From an uncultured Treponema sp. (GTDB lineage: Bacteria > Spirochaetota > Spirochaetia > Treponematales > Treponemataceae): 64,000 nt of DNA. The DNA lies in the NCBI GenBank assembly GCA_910584475.1, contig CAJUBD010000006.1:62001-126000 (forward strand), written 5' to 3'. The position numbers and the translations under genes were made by a program. The notes under the pieces are model-generated. The model ran no database searches. It saw nothing but the letters and a program-made list of their open reading frames with translations, and was not told the DNA's origin. Below, one piece after another: positions 8,028-16,716 of this stretch (positions are counted from its first letter, which is position 1; the number at the start of each line of letters is the position of its first letter).

Positions 8028-8690
8028 ATGAAAATTTATTTGGCGACTGGAAATGCCGGAAAGAAGCGCGAATTCGAGGAAATCTTGCGGGGATGCGAAA
8101 TAGTCATTCCGAGCGACGAAGGAATTGAATTCAATCCGGAGGAAAGCGGAAGCACTTTTTACGAAAATTCCATGATTAAGGCGCTCGACTTGTGGAAAAA
8201 GGTGCGCGCTCCAGTGATAGCGGACGACTCTGGACTTTGCATCGACGCTTTGCGAGGCGCGCCTGGAATATATTCTTCGCGCTATGCAGGACCTGACTTC
8301 ATGCGCGGCCGCCCCGACGGAAAGAAAATTTCCCAAGATGAGCAAAATCGGCTTTTGATAAGGCAGACTTCCGCCGCCATAGACAGTGGCATGGATACGT
8401 CATCCTTTCCAAACGGTGCGCGATCGTGCCGCTATGTGTGCTCGATGGCGCTCCTTTTTTCTCCCGATCGGTTTTTCATCGCGCAGGAAACGATGGAAGG
8501 CGCGCTCGTAGAAAGCATGGAAAGCGCACGCGGAAAAGGCGGCTTTGGCTATGATCCGATAGTGGAGATTCCGTATGAAGGCGGACGGACCGTGGCAGAA
8601 CTTTCCTCTGAAGAGAAAAATTCTATTTCCCACAGGGGAAAGGCGACCCGCGCGATAATAAAAATCTTGAATTCTTATAACTTGGCATAG
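8028..8690 (+). CDS. rdgB: non-canonical purine NTP pyrophosphatase (RdgB/HAM1)
   Basis: 220 aa, Ham1 family: hydrolyses dITP/XTP to the monophosphate and keeps deaminated purines out of nucleic acid. Seen: KIYLATGNAGKKREFEEIL at the N terminus, the ADDSGL motif at about 63-68, GAPGIYSSRYAG, and near the C terminus GFGYDPIV and the SHRGKA box. It carries an insertion of about 25 residues after the Arg-Tyr-Ala-Gly motif. mRNA probably leaderless. Confidence 0.95.
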   Translation: MKIYLATGNAGKKREFEEILRGCEIVIPSDEGIEFNPEESGSTFYENSMIKALDLWKKVRAPVIADDSGLCIDALRGAPGIYSSRYAGPDFMRGRPDGKKISQDEQNRLLIRQTSAAIDSGMDTSSFPNGARSCRYVCSMALLFSPDRFFIAQETMEGALVESMESARGKGGFGYDPIVEIPYEGGRTVAELSSEEKNSISHRGKATRAIIKILNSYNLA

Positions 8691-8698
8691 TTCTTGCT
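8682..8698 (+). promoter_or_regulatory. sigma54 (RpoN)-type promoter
   Basis: TTGGCATAGTTCTTGCT carries GG at -24 and GC at -12 with exact spacing, close to the TGGCAC-N5-TTGCW consensus. It ends 36 bp before the 8734 gene. The window also encodes a sigma54 activator (16717-18075). Confidence 0.75.
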
Positions 8699-8733
8699 AC
8701 AGAAAATTCCATCAAAAAAATCAGGAGTTTTCT

Positions 8734-9675
8734 ATGTGCTTGAACAAATTGAATTCCATTCCTCAGAAGGTTTTGGACGGTTCCCTTTCCATAAAAGAAG
8801 CGGTCATGTCGGTTATGAGAATCGCCTACACGAATCCCGCATGCTTTTTGATCAAGGATATGGATGAAGACGATCGAAGCGATTTTTTGATTGACTGCCT
8901 TCCGCATTTCGAAAAGATGATTTTGCGTCACGATGAGAAAATCGGTCAGTTCGGCTTGTATCTTTATCATTCGATGGCGGGCTTGAAAATGTCGTGGTAC
9001 AGGAAAAGGAGGGCTAAAGATATCGCCGCCCGCGTGATGAGTCCAGACATCAAGGACATCTACGAAAAGTCTTGCGAAAAATCGCTCCTTTCGGTGGCCT
9101 CTCCGTCGGACATCGAAAGGAGAATATTCGGCGATGAAGAGCCTTCAGGGAGACGGCGCGTAGAAGTAAAGGACATATTCAAGTCAAGACGCGGAAATTC
9201 CCATGTCGATGCCAAAACGCGCGAAAAACGTTTGGCGATGGTGCTCGCGCTGAAATGTGCATGGTATCTTGAAGAAAGCCACATCGACAAATTGAGTCAA
9301 CTCTGCGAATGTCCGCGCGGCGAGCTTGAGAGAAAGGTTCAGGACTTGAAGGGAACGCTTTTAGAAAAGAGCTCAAAGCAAGAAGACTTGGAAAAGCGGC
9401 GCGACAACGCTTGGTTTTTCGTCTGCAAATATCGAGACGAACTTTCCCGCATGGACGAAAATAGCATTGGATATCAAGCGGTCAAGCGAAAGTTGGAATA
9501 CCAGCTTGCATCTTGGAAAAAGAAAAATTCGATAATAAAACGAAGCCGCAAGATTACGCCAGAGAATTCCGCCATCGCAAAAATATTGGACATAAAGACA
9601 CACAGCATATCCTCATATTTGAGGTGCGCTAAAAACCTCGAAATGAAAGGAAAACTTGGAAGCTCAAATCGATGA
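8734..9675 (+). CDS. unknown protein with sigma-factor-like helix-turn-helix features
   Basis: 313 aa, basic, soluble. SD AGGAG before the ATG. No firm family match. The segment around GQFGLYLYHSMAGLKMSWYRKRRAK recalls sigma region 2. The last 40 residues (SAIAKILDIKTHSISSYL) look like a region-4 helix-turn-helix. The middle is charged and helical. It could be a highly divergent sigma factor or a DNA-binding regulator. A sigma54-type promoter lies just upstream, so it would sit below an RpoN activator. Confidence 0.55.
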   Translation: MCLNKLNSIPQKVLDGSLSIKEAVMSVMRIAYTNPACFLIKDMDEDDRSDFLIDCLPHFEKMILRHDEKIGQFGLYLYHSMAGLKMSWYRKRRAKDIAARVMSPDIKDIYEKSCEKSLLSVASPSDIERRIFGDEEPSGRRRVEVKDIFKSRRGNSHVDAKTREKRLAMVLALKCAWYLEESHIDKLSQLCECPRGELERKVQDLKGTLLEKSSKQEDLEKRRDNAWFFVCKYRDELSRMDENSIGYQAVKRKLEYQLASWKKKNSIIKRSRKITPENSAIAKILDIKTHSISSYLRCAKNLEMKGKLGSSNR

Positions 9676-9687
9676 ATCTGTTTCGGA

Positions 9688-10686
9688 TCAGCTAAAAATT
9701 TTCGAGAATTCTTTTATTACCTGCGGAATAAGAGTGTCCAGTTTTCCGTCAACGCTCATTCCGCTGGCGTTTTTGTGTCCGCCACCGCCAAATTTCGAAG
9801 CGACCGCGCTTACGTCTATTTCTCCACGGCTGCGAAATCCGCCCGTGCAAGACGCGCTCGTTTCCTGCCTCAAGAAAGCAACCGCCTCTACGCCATCCGC
9901 GCTCAAAAGGGCAGAATAGAGCATGTCGCTGTCTCGTCCTTCCTGGCCATAAAGTCTCGTGTCTTCCATCGTTTCGTAGGTGAGCGCGAACTTTCCGCCG
10001 CAATGCAATTCCGCGCGGCTCAAAAGGATTCCAAGAAGTTTGCGCGTGCTCCACGGCTTTCCGCCTGAAATTTCCTCGTAGATTTTCCCTGGATCCGCGC
10101 CCGCGCGTACAAGGCGCGCCGCGAGTTCGAAAACTTCCGCGCTGTTCTGGTGGAGAAATTTGAAAAATCCCGTGTCCGTAGAAAGCCCGAAAAACATTGT
10201 CTCCGCCATTCGTTTGTCTGGCTTTCCGACTATTCCCTCATAGAGCATCTGCATCAGGCACACGGCGGCAGGGCTTGATGAGTCTATTATGCTTTGAGCG
10301 TCGTTGTCAAGCGCGTTTCCTTCGCTCGTCTTGTGATGATCTACAATGAATGTGTCAAATCCTTTTAGTTCTTGCCCTATGTCGCCCATCCGAGAGAGCT
10401 CCGAGCAATCCACGATGAGAAGCCCTGTCTTCGCCTTTTCCTCCTTGTCGATAAAAGGAAGCGAATCGGAAAACAAACTTTCGTATCGGCGGATTTCCGC
10501 GCGCTTGAAAGGACCTGCGCACAAGAGAATGAAATCTTTTTTCAGGAATTTCAAGATTTCCGAGACGACCAAAATGCTTGAAATGCAATCGCCGTCAGGA
10601 TCTTTGTGCCCTGTCACGATAAAATTGTCGTGAGAGCGCAAAAATTCCTCGTAGGCGGAAATCTGTTCCTGAGTGAGAATCTTCAT
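9688..10686 (-). CDS. nrnA: DHH-family phosphoesterase, NrnA-type oligoribonuclease/pAp phosphatase
   Basis: 332 aa. DHH motifs: GHKDPDGDC at 26-34, VDCSE near 92-96, VDHH at 115-118 and the DHHA1 glycine motif FGGGGHKNASG near 300. NrnA degrades nanoRNA and dephosphorylates 3'-phosphoadenosine 5'-phosphate. It starts nine bases after the upstream secreted-protein gene with no good SD, so translation may be coupled. Confidence 0.9.
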   Translation of the reverse strand: MKILTQEQISAYEEFLRSHDNFIVTGHKDPDGDCISSILVVSEILKFLKKDFILLCAGPFKRAEIRRYESLFSDSLPFIDKEEKAKTGLLIVDCSELSRMGDIGQELKGFDTFIVDHHKTSEGNALDNDAQSIIDSSSPAAVCLMQMLYEGIVGKPDKRMAETMFFGLSTDTGFFKFLHQNSAEVFELAARLVRAGADPGKIYEEISGGKPWSTRKLLGILLSRAELHCGGKFALTYETMEDTRLYGQEGRDSDMLYSALLSADGVEAVAFLRQETSASCTGGFRSRGEIDVSAVASKFGGGGHKNASGMSVDGKLDTLIPQVIKEFSKIFS

Positions 10687-10695
10687 TTTGTCGAA

Positions 10696-11121
10696 CTAAA
10701 TGTCAAGTTCTATGGATTCAAGACCGCTCACGTCTTCGACCTTGGTTTCGTTGGCGCGCCCCCAAAGATGGTTGTTATGGTTTGACGGAACGGTGAGAAG
10801 AACTTTTTCAAATTCCCCGCTGCGCTTTACGACTGTAATGTAAGGATTTAGTTTCGTGGGAAGCCCTCTTACCGTAAGTTTTTTGACTTCGCCGGGGCGA
10901 TTCCTTGCCCAATCTTTCGGAATCGTAACCGTGCCCATCTTGTTGTGCGCCTTTCCGTAAATCACGACATACGCCTTGCTGGAATCCAAAATTTTATAAA
11001 TTGGCGCACTGTAATATGAGAGTTCAGACTTTCTGTGCCCGCCTTTTTTTTCCTGCGCGAAAAGCGGCGAAAAAGCCACGGCGGCAAGCGCGAGCGCCAA
11101 TATGATTTTTTTCAGTTTCAT
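10696..11121 (-). CDS. secreted hypothetical protein
   Basis: 141 aa with a clear signal peptide (lysines, then LALALAAVAFSPLFA, cleavage after AFA-Q at about residue 22) and a small beta-rich mature domain with no Cys. Preceded by SD GGAGG. Probably periplasmic. I do not recognise the family. It shares an operon with nrnA. Confidence 0.75.
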   Translation of the reverse strand: MKLKKIILALALAAVAFSPLFAQEKKGGHRKSELSYYSAPIYKILDSSKAYVVIYGKAHNKMGTVTIPKDWARNRPGEVKKLTVRGLPTKLNPYITVVKRSGEFEKVLLTVPSNHNNHLWGRANETKVEDVSGLESIELDI

Positions 11122-11250
11122 TCAAGCCTCCGAATAATATTTTGGTAGAATTATTTTAACATAAATTTGTTTTTGTGTAAAGGGGAAATTCGATTTTTTG
11201 CAAAAGAAAAAATCCGGACTTTTTTTTGCAAAAAAATTCTGGAAAAACGC

Positions 11251-11279
11251 TTGCAAGGAATTCGCGTTTTCATTAAGAT
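11251..11279 (+). promoter_or_regulatory. leaderless promoter of the ankyrin-murG operon
   Basis: TTGCAA (11251-11256), 17 nt, TAAGAT (11274-11279), then six bases to the ATG at 11286. Confidence 0.75.
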
Positions 11280-11285
11280 AGAAGA

Positions 11286-12182
11286 ATGAATTTCCTAATA
11301 ATTTACGGCGCGGAAAATTCGGCGCAAAAGGATTCTCTCGCTGATTTTCTCGCAGAAAATAAAATATCGTCGAGCGCGTTTTTGCTTTCGGAAAATTCGC
11401 CCGTGCTGTTGGATGCGGTTCCCTCGAAATTGGATGGGATTACGCATTGCGCGATTTTGGACAAAAATTCGCTCGGCAAGAATTTTTCGTTCACGCTGGG
11501 CTTCGCGCTCGGGCAGGGAATTTGCGTCTACGCTTTGAAAACCGGCGCGATAAAGAATTCGGAAGGCTTTAAGAATTTATGCCGGTTCGACTCTTTCGAG
11601 GAATTCGATTCTTTCATCAGGGAAAACATCGGAAAAATCGTCGCGGAAGACGTGCGAAGACGCGCATGGAAAAAACTTTTTGACAGCGGAAATCCGTTTA
11701 CGCCGGATTCACTTGCGATTCATGTGGAAAAGGACAATCGCGAAATCGTGCGGACTTACATCGATGCGGGAATGTCGCTGAACGAGCGCACTTCGCTTGG
11801 AACGCCGATGCTCAATGTGGCGATTCGCGCCGAGCAAGTGGACGAAGTGAAATGGATTTTGGAGCACGAAATCGACTTGGACGCGGTTTCAAGGGATCGC
11901 GGATATTCCGCGCTGATGGATTGCGTTTGGAAGAAGAATTTGGAACTTGCGAAAATCCTCGTGGAAAAAGGCGTGAATTTGGATTTCACTTCCACGGACG
12001 GACAGAGCGCGCTCGTGCTTGCGGTGGGCGAGGGCAATGCGAAGATGGTGGAGCTTTTGGCGCAGGCGGGCGCGAATCCTGACAATGCGGACGCGTTGGG
12101 AATGAGCGCGTACGCTTACGCGAAACTTTTCAAGCGCGACGACCTCGTTCAAATCTTGGAAAAATATCGCCATGAAAAATGA
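11286..12182 (+). CDS. ankyrin-repeat protein with an N-terminal Rossmann/TIR-like domain
   Basis: 298 aa, cytoplasmic. Residues 1-115 alternate strands and helices (MNFLIIYGAEN, then ITHCAILDKNS and FALGQGICVYAL) in a way that recalls TIR or nucleoside-deoxyribosyltransferase-like folds; no catalytic residue can be assigned. Residues 150-298 hold four ankyrin repeats. Its 3' end overlaps murG by 11 bp, so it is the first gene of an ankyrin-murG-cvpA-holB unit. Partner and function unknown. Confidence 0.7.
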   Translation: MNFLIIYGAENSAQKDSLADFLAENKISSSAFLLSENSPVLLDAVPSKLDGITHCAILDKNSLGKNFSFTLGFALGQGICVYALKTGAIKNSEGFKNLCRFDSFEEFDSFIRENIGKIVAEDVRRRAWKKLFDSGNPFTPDSLAIHVEKDNREIVRTYIDAGMSLNERTSLGTPMLNVAIRAEQVDEVKWILEHEIDLDAVSRDRGYSALMDCVWKKNLELAKILVEKGVNLDFTSTDGQSALVLAVGEGNAKMVELLAQAGANPDNADALGMSAYAYAKLFKRDDLVQILEKYRHEK

Positions 12183-13566
12183 AAATGTCGTTGCTTTTAC
12201 AGGCGGCGGCACGGGCGGACACATTTATCCTGGTCTTGCCGTGGCAGACTTGCTTGGCAAGAAATTCGCCGCCCGAGGACAAAGCGTTCGGATTGTTTGG
12301 CTCGGCTCGCTCGGGAAGATGGACAGAAAAATCGTGAAAAACGCGCGAAGTTTTTCAGGTTGCGAAGGAAGGTTTTCGGCGGAAGAAAAATCTGGAGAAA
12401 TGTTTTCAGGGGAAAATCTTGGCGAACGAAATTCAAATGAAAAAAAATCGCCAGAAAAAAAATCGTACTCTGCGGGCGAAAATTCAAAAAATATAATAGA
12501 CGCTTTCTACGGAATCCCGAGCGGAAAATTGCGTCGTTATTTTTCCATAAAAAATTTCATTGACATTTTCAAAATCGGATTTGGATTTTTCGCCGCGTTT
12601 TTCATTTTGCTAAAAGAGCGTCCGGCGTTTCTTTTTTCAAAAGGCGGATTCGTGAGCGTGCCGCCTTGCCTTGCCGCGCGGATTTTGGGAATAAAAGTTT
12701 ACACGCACGAATGCGACTTCACGCCGGGGCTTGCGACGAAAATCAACTCGCGATTTGCGAATGAAATTTTTCTTTCTTACGAAGAGACGAAAAAATATTT
12801 TTCAAGTACGGCACAAAGAAAACTCGTCGTCACTGGAAATCCTGTGCGCGAAGTTTTTTACGATGCGGATCCTGAAATCGGAAGAAAATTTATTTTTGGA
12901 AGCGCGCTCGAAAATCTTGAAAGCGAAAATTACTTGGAAGAAAAAGTGAATGAGCTAGGGGAGGGGAAGTCTGCGCGGCTTGAAAACGAAAAGCCGGCTC
13001 GCCTTGAAAATGAAAAGCCGGTCCTGCTTGTGACGGGCGGCTCGCTCGGGGCGGCGCAAATCAACGAGCTTGTCGCGGAAAACCTTGAATGGCTTTGCGA
13101 GAATTTTGTCGTGGTGCATCAGACTGGGCAAAAAAATGAAACTGGAATTTCTCAAAATGCAAGCACCGCCGTAAAGAAAAACTATCATCCGTTCGCGTTT
13201 ATATATGAGGAAATGCCGCATGTTTTCGCGCTGGCGGACGTGGCGCTTTCTCGCTCCGGCGCGAATTCGATTTGGGAGGCGGCGGTTTTGGCAAAGCCGA
13301 TGGTTTTGCTTCCACTCGAAGGCGAGGGAACGCGCGGCGACCAAGTGGACAACGCCGAATTCTTTGCGCGTCAAGGAGCGGCGATTGTGATCAGGAAGGC
13401 GGACGCTTCTTCGCAGAAATTGCGCGACGCGCTTTCGCGCCTTTTGCAAAAAAATGTCCGCGAGGAATTTTCTTCCGCTTGCAAAAAAATCACGGGAAGC
13501 GAAAAGCCTGTCGAAAAAATTGCGGGAATTCTTTTCGCGGAAAATTTTGACGGAGGAAAGCAATGA
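12172..13566 (+). CDS. murG: UDP-GlcNAc:undecaprenyl-PP-MurNAc-pentapeptide GlcNAc transferase MurG
   Basis: 464 aa, about 100 longer than usual MurG. It makes lipid II at the inner face of the membrane. Seen: GGGTGGHIYPGLAVA at 11-25, GGFVSVPP, LVTGNPVRE, LLVTGGSLGA, and the C-terminal SRSGANSIWE donor-binding region. The extra length sits in two low-complexity insertions: a Ser/Glu/Lys/Asn-rich stretch at about 60-110, and one at about 255-285 holding ARLENEKP twice in tandem. Overlaps the ankyrin gene upstream and cvpA downstream. Confidence 0.95.
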   Translation: MKNENVVAFTGGGTGGHIYPGLAVADLLGKKFAARGQSVRIVWLGSLGKMDRKIVKNARSFSGCEGRFSAEEKSGEMFSGENLGERNSNEKKSPEKKSYSAGENSKNIIDAFYGIPSGKLRRYFSIKNFIDIFKIGFGFFAAFFILLKERPAFLFSKGGFVSVPPCLAARILGIKVYTHECDFTPGLATKINSRFANEIFLSYEETKKYFSSTAQRKLVVTGNPVREVFYDADPEIGRKFIFGSALENLESENYLEEKVNELGEGKSARLENEKPARLENEKPVLLVTGGSLGAAQINELVAENLEWLCENFVVVHQTGQKNETGISQNASTAVKKNYHPFAFIYEEMPHVFALADVALSRSGANSIWEAAVLAKPMVLLPLEGEGTRGDQVDNAEFFARQGAAIVIRKADASSQKLRDALSRLLQKNVREEFSSACKKITGSEKPVEKIAGILFAENFDGGKQ

Positions 13567-14006
13567 ACATTTTGGACTGCATATTTTTCGCGCTGCTTTT
13601 GATTTTCGCGGTTCGCGGATTCGTGCGCGGTTTCATCAACGAAGTTTTCGGAATCGGAACATTGATTTTTTCGCTTTTTTTCGCGTTCTGTTTTTGCGAC
13701 GCGCTCGGCTCGGTTTTCGCGGCTTCGATGAATGCTACGCTCGCCAAAGTCGTGGCGTTTTTCGTGATTTTCATCGCGGCGTTCATCATCATCAAGTTGA
13801 TTCAAATGCTCGTCAAGCTGATTTTTTCCGGCCCGATTCTGAAAAGCCTCGACAAGACGCTCGGATTGATTTTGGGATTTTTGGAGGGAACGGCTTTGGT
13901 GGTGCTTGTCCTTTTCGTGATGTCGGAACTGAACGGCACGATAAATTCCGAATCGCTTCGAAGCGGCAGCGCAGTTTCAAATTTCATTTCGGGAATTCCT
14001 GTTTGA
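13563..14006 (+). CDS. cvpA: CvpA-family inner-membrane protein
   Basis: 147 aa with four hydrophobic segments (about 5-22, 27-50, 63-85, 98-122) and the CvpA-like opening NILDCIFFALLLIFAVRGFVRG. CvpA proteins are linked to envelope homeostasis, with no settled reaction. Overlaps the murG stop by four bases (ATGA) and is followed by the clamp-loader gene. Confidence 0.82.
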   Translation: MNILDCIFFALLLIFAVRGFVRGFINEVFGIGTLIFSLFFAFCFCDALGSVFAASMNATLAKVVAFFVIFIAAFIIIKLIQMLVKLIFSGPILKSLDKTLGLILGFLEGTALVVLVLFVMSELNGTINSESLRSGSAVSNFISGIPV

Positions 14007-14033
14007 ATTTCGGGAGAAGTGGGCGTCTTTAAA

Positions 14034-15266
14034 ATGTACGAAAACGTTTTGTTTCAAAATGCGGTTCCTCTTTTGGAAAACGACATAAAGTCGGGAAGCC
14101 TTCCGCGCGCTATTTTGTTTTCGGGCGAAGAGGCTTCGGGAAAACTCACGACCGCTCTTGAAACCGCGCGAGTGATTTCCTGCACGGCGCGTTCGCAAGG
14201 GAGGGCTTTCGGGCAATGGAATTGTTCCTGTCCTTCGTGCCAAAGGCATCGCGCGCTCGTGAGCCAAAACTTGATGCTTTTGGGACCTCGCGACTGCACT
14301 CTTGAGATTCAGGCGGCGAAAAAATCGTTCGTCACTTCATGCGCGCTCGGCGACAGCCATGTCAACGCGACACGCTATCTTTTTTTGCGGGCGGTTCGAA
14401 AACTTGAGTCGCGCTTCAATCCGATACTTTTTGCGGGAAGCGACAAGCTTTCAAAAATCGCCGCGCTTACAAGCGAAATCGACGAACTGATGGAAGAAGT
14501 CGATATCCAGCACGAACTTCCAGAAGCGAAAAAAGTGGAAGAAGTCACGCAGAAAATTTCCGATGCTTGCCAAAAACTCGAAGGCGAATTTCTGTACGAT
14601 TCGATTCCGATTTTGCAAATCCGAAACCTCTCCGAATGGGCGCACATTGGGGCGGCAGAAGGAAAAAAGGTCGTCATCATTGAACGCGCCGAGCGAATGC
14701 TAGAAGGCGTGCGGAACGCGCTTTTGAAAATTTTGGAAGAGCCGCCCGAAGCGACGCTTTTCATTTTGACTACGAGCGCACGAAACGCCGTCATGCCCAC
14801 GATTCTTTCGCGCGTGCGCACATACAATTTTTCCTCGAGGAATTTGGAACAGTCCATGGAAATCATCGACCGCGTTTTTCACGACGGAGCGCAATGCGGC
14901 ATAAAAAGTTATCTTGAAACTTTTTTGCCCGTAAGTCCCGAGGCGGTTTCGCAATGCGCAAGGAATTTCCTTTCGGAAATCATCGCGGGAAAGATTCCCG
15001 ATGTCTCCGATACGATAAAAAAGTGCGGAAAATTCGAGCCGAGAATTCTCTTCAAGATTTTTTTGAACGCGATTTTGCATTCGCTGTGCGCTTCTTTAAA
15101 AAGCGCGGGGGGAACTCAAGCCGCGCTCGAATGCAAAGAGCATGTCCAGAATTGCTACAACAATGTTTCCACATACAATCAGGGAATCCAAGGCGCGTTC
15201 GAGGAATTGGTGCGGAATGTGGCGAGCACGAACAGACGGCACGCGAATCAATTGAAAATCGCATAA
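14034..15266 (+). CDS. holB: DNA polymerase III delta'-type clamp-loader subunit
   Basis: About 410 aa from the ATG at 14034; a GTG at 14019 is possible but its SD (GGGAG) is only two bases away. AAA+ fold: the P-loop is degenerate (GEEASGKLTT), then a Cys cluster (CSCPSCQRH) as in clamp loaders, a long helical insert, and the conserved ERAERMLEGVRNALLKILEEPPE block with a sensor region (SARNAVMPTILSRVR). It loads the beta clamp during replication. Last gene of the murG operon. Confidence 0.85.
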   Translation: MYENVLFQNAVPLLENDIKSGSLPRAILFSGEEASGKLTTALETARVISCTARSQGRAFGQWNCSCPSCQRHRALVSQNLMLLGPRDCTLEIQAAKKSFVTSCALGDSHVNATRYLFLRAVRKLESRFNPILFAGSDKLSKIAALTSEIDELMEEVDIQHELPEAKKVEEVTQKISDACQKLEGEFLYDSIPILQIRNLSEWAHIGAAEGKKVVIIERAERMLEGVRNALLKILEEPPEATLFILTTSARNAVMPTILSRVRTYNFSSRNLEQSMEIIDRVFHDGAQCGIKSYLETFLPVSPEAVSQCARNFLSEIIAGKIPDVSDTIKKCGKFEPRILFKIFLNAILHSLCASLKSAGGTQAALECKEHVQNCYNNVSTYNQGIQGAFEELVRNVASTNRRHANQLKIA

Positions 15267-15344
15267 GGAAAACTTCTTTGGCGGAAAATTCGCTTTTCGG
15301 CTATTTGCAAGTGGAACTTTCAAGTTGTTGAAAAGATTTCCGTA

Positions 15345-15373
15345 TTTACATTTTCGATTTTTTCTTGTAGAAT
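15345..15373 (+). promoter_or_regulatory. leaderless promoter of atoS
   Basis: TTTACA (15345-15350), 17 nt, TAGAAT (15368-15373), seven bases to the ATG at 15381. This spacing decides the start codon: an earlier in-frame start at 15372 would overlap the -10 box. Confidence 0.75.
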
Positions 15374-15380
15374 GTTTTTT

Positions 15381-16658
15381 ATGCAAAGAACGTCGGTGTT
15401 CAACAAGACTGTCTCGCAAAGGCTCGACAAGCTTTCTTCCGCGCAAATCCAGCGCGTTTTTTCTAACCTTTCTGCCGAGCGCGACTTGCTTCTTTCCATA
15501 ATAGATTCGGTTCCCACGGGGATCGTGATCGTTGACAAGAATTTCAGGCTGCTCTTCGCGAACAAGGGCGCGGAACGCCGGCTGCCGATTTCCACGCGTA
15601 TGGAGGAAATCCGCGACGGTCGAAAGAAACTTTTCGAACACATAGCCGACTTTGAAATCGAGTCATTTTTGAAAAACTGCTACGAAAAAAATCTTTCGAA
15701 TGTGAGCGGAGAATTCAGCGTAAAGACGAGCGGCGACACCGTGCGGTTTATGACGATTGCGATAAGTCCTTTCGTAAGCTCAGGCGAGCTTTCAGGCTCG
15801 GTGATTTTGGTGCGCGACATCACGGAAAAGCGCAACCAGGAAATTTTGCTGCGCCAAATGGAAAGCCTTTCGAGCCTCACGAATCTTGCGGCGAGCGTCG
15901 CCCACGAAATAAAAAATCCCCTCGGCGCGATAAGCATTCATATCCAGCTTTTGCAGAAGGCGATTCATGCTGCGCGTCAAGGCGACGGCGTTTTGCCTGA
16001 TGAGAAATTCGTGGAAAAATATCTCGATGTCGTGAACGAGGAAATCGATAATTTAAATGAAATCGTCGTGAATTTCCTTTTCGCCGTGCGGCCAGTAAAA
16101 GCCAATTTGGAATTGGTAAATCCGAACTCGCTTTTGGAAAAAATCGTAGAATTTTTCGCGCCTGAATTCAACGGCAAAAAAATTGAAGTGAAAACTGAAT
16201 TTTGCGAGAACGCGCCGCGTGTCCTGCTCGACCCGAAACTTTTCCGCGAAGCAGTCATAAATATCGCGCAGAATTCCATAGCGGCGATTGAAGAGAAATT
16301 CAACAATACAATTATTTCAGACAATCCTGTCGTTGAAAGTGCCGGCGGTATTTTTGTCGTCCGCACCGCCGCGGAGAACGACAAGTTTTTCATTCTGATA
16401 AACGACAATGGAAACGGAATGAGCAAAAAAACTTTGGAGCATATTTTCGAGCCTTATTATACAACGAAGGCTTCTGGCACAGGGCTTGGAATGACGACGG
16501 TATATAAAATCATAAAGGAATTTTCAGGCGAGATTCGCGTCAAGTCGCGTGAAGGGGAGGGAACGGCTTTCGCCATAACTTTGCCAATTCCGCAGACGCA
16601 GACACGGCTTTTGCCTTACAAGGCGAAGGGCGGCACCGGAGTAGCAGGTAATAGGTAA
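15381..16658 (+). CDS. atoS: PAS-domain sensor histidine kinase (AtoS/NtrB type)
   Basis: 425 aa, cytoplasmic. A PAS domain at about 35-148 (LLLSIIDSVPTGIVIVDKN) is followed by a HisKA dimerisation helix with phospho-acceptor H175 in SVAHEIKNPLG and an HATPase domain with the N box (NIAQNSIAAI), the NDNGNGMS glycine box and GTGLGMTTVYKI. The response-regulator gene follows 58 bp later. Cognate kinase of a sigma54 activator; the signal is unknown and no membrane segment is present. Confidence 0.92.
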   Translation: MQRTSVFNKTVSQRLDKLSSAQIQRVFSNLSAERDLLLSIIDSVPTGIVIVDKNFRLLFANKGAERRLPISTRMEEIRDGRKKLFEHIADFEIESFLKNCYEKNLSNVSGEFSVKTSGDTVRFMTIAISPFVSSGELSGSVILVRDITEKRNQEILLRQMESLSSLTNLAASVAHEIKNPLGAISIHIQLLQKAIHAARQGDGVLPDEKFVEKYLDVVNEEIDNLNEIVVNFLFAVRPVKANLELVNPNSLLEKIVEFFAPEFNGKKIEVKTEFCENAPRVLLDPKLFREAVINIAQNSIAAIEEKFNNTIISDNPVVESAGGIFVVRTAAENDKFFILINDNGNGMSKKTLEHIFEPYYTTKASGTGLGMTTVYKIIKEFSGEIRVKSREGEGTAFAITLPIPQTQTRLLPYKAKGGTGVAGNR

Positions 16659-16716
16659 TGCTTGCGGGCGTTTTGTGGAAACGCGTTTTATTGCTTAATA
16701 AATTTCGGGAGAAAAA

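Noticed and set aside
13150..13165. AAGCACCGCC inside murG as a family-1 repeat fragment
   Set aside because: Short, in frame within a conserved gene and without the flanking stem; chance match.
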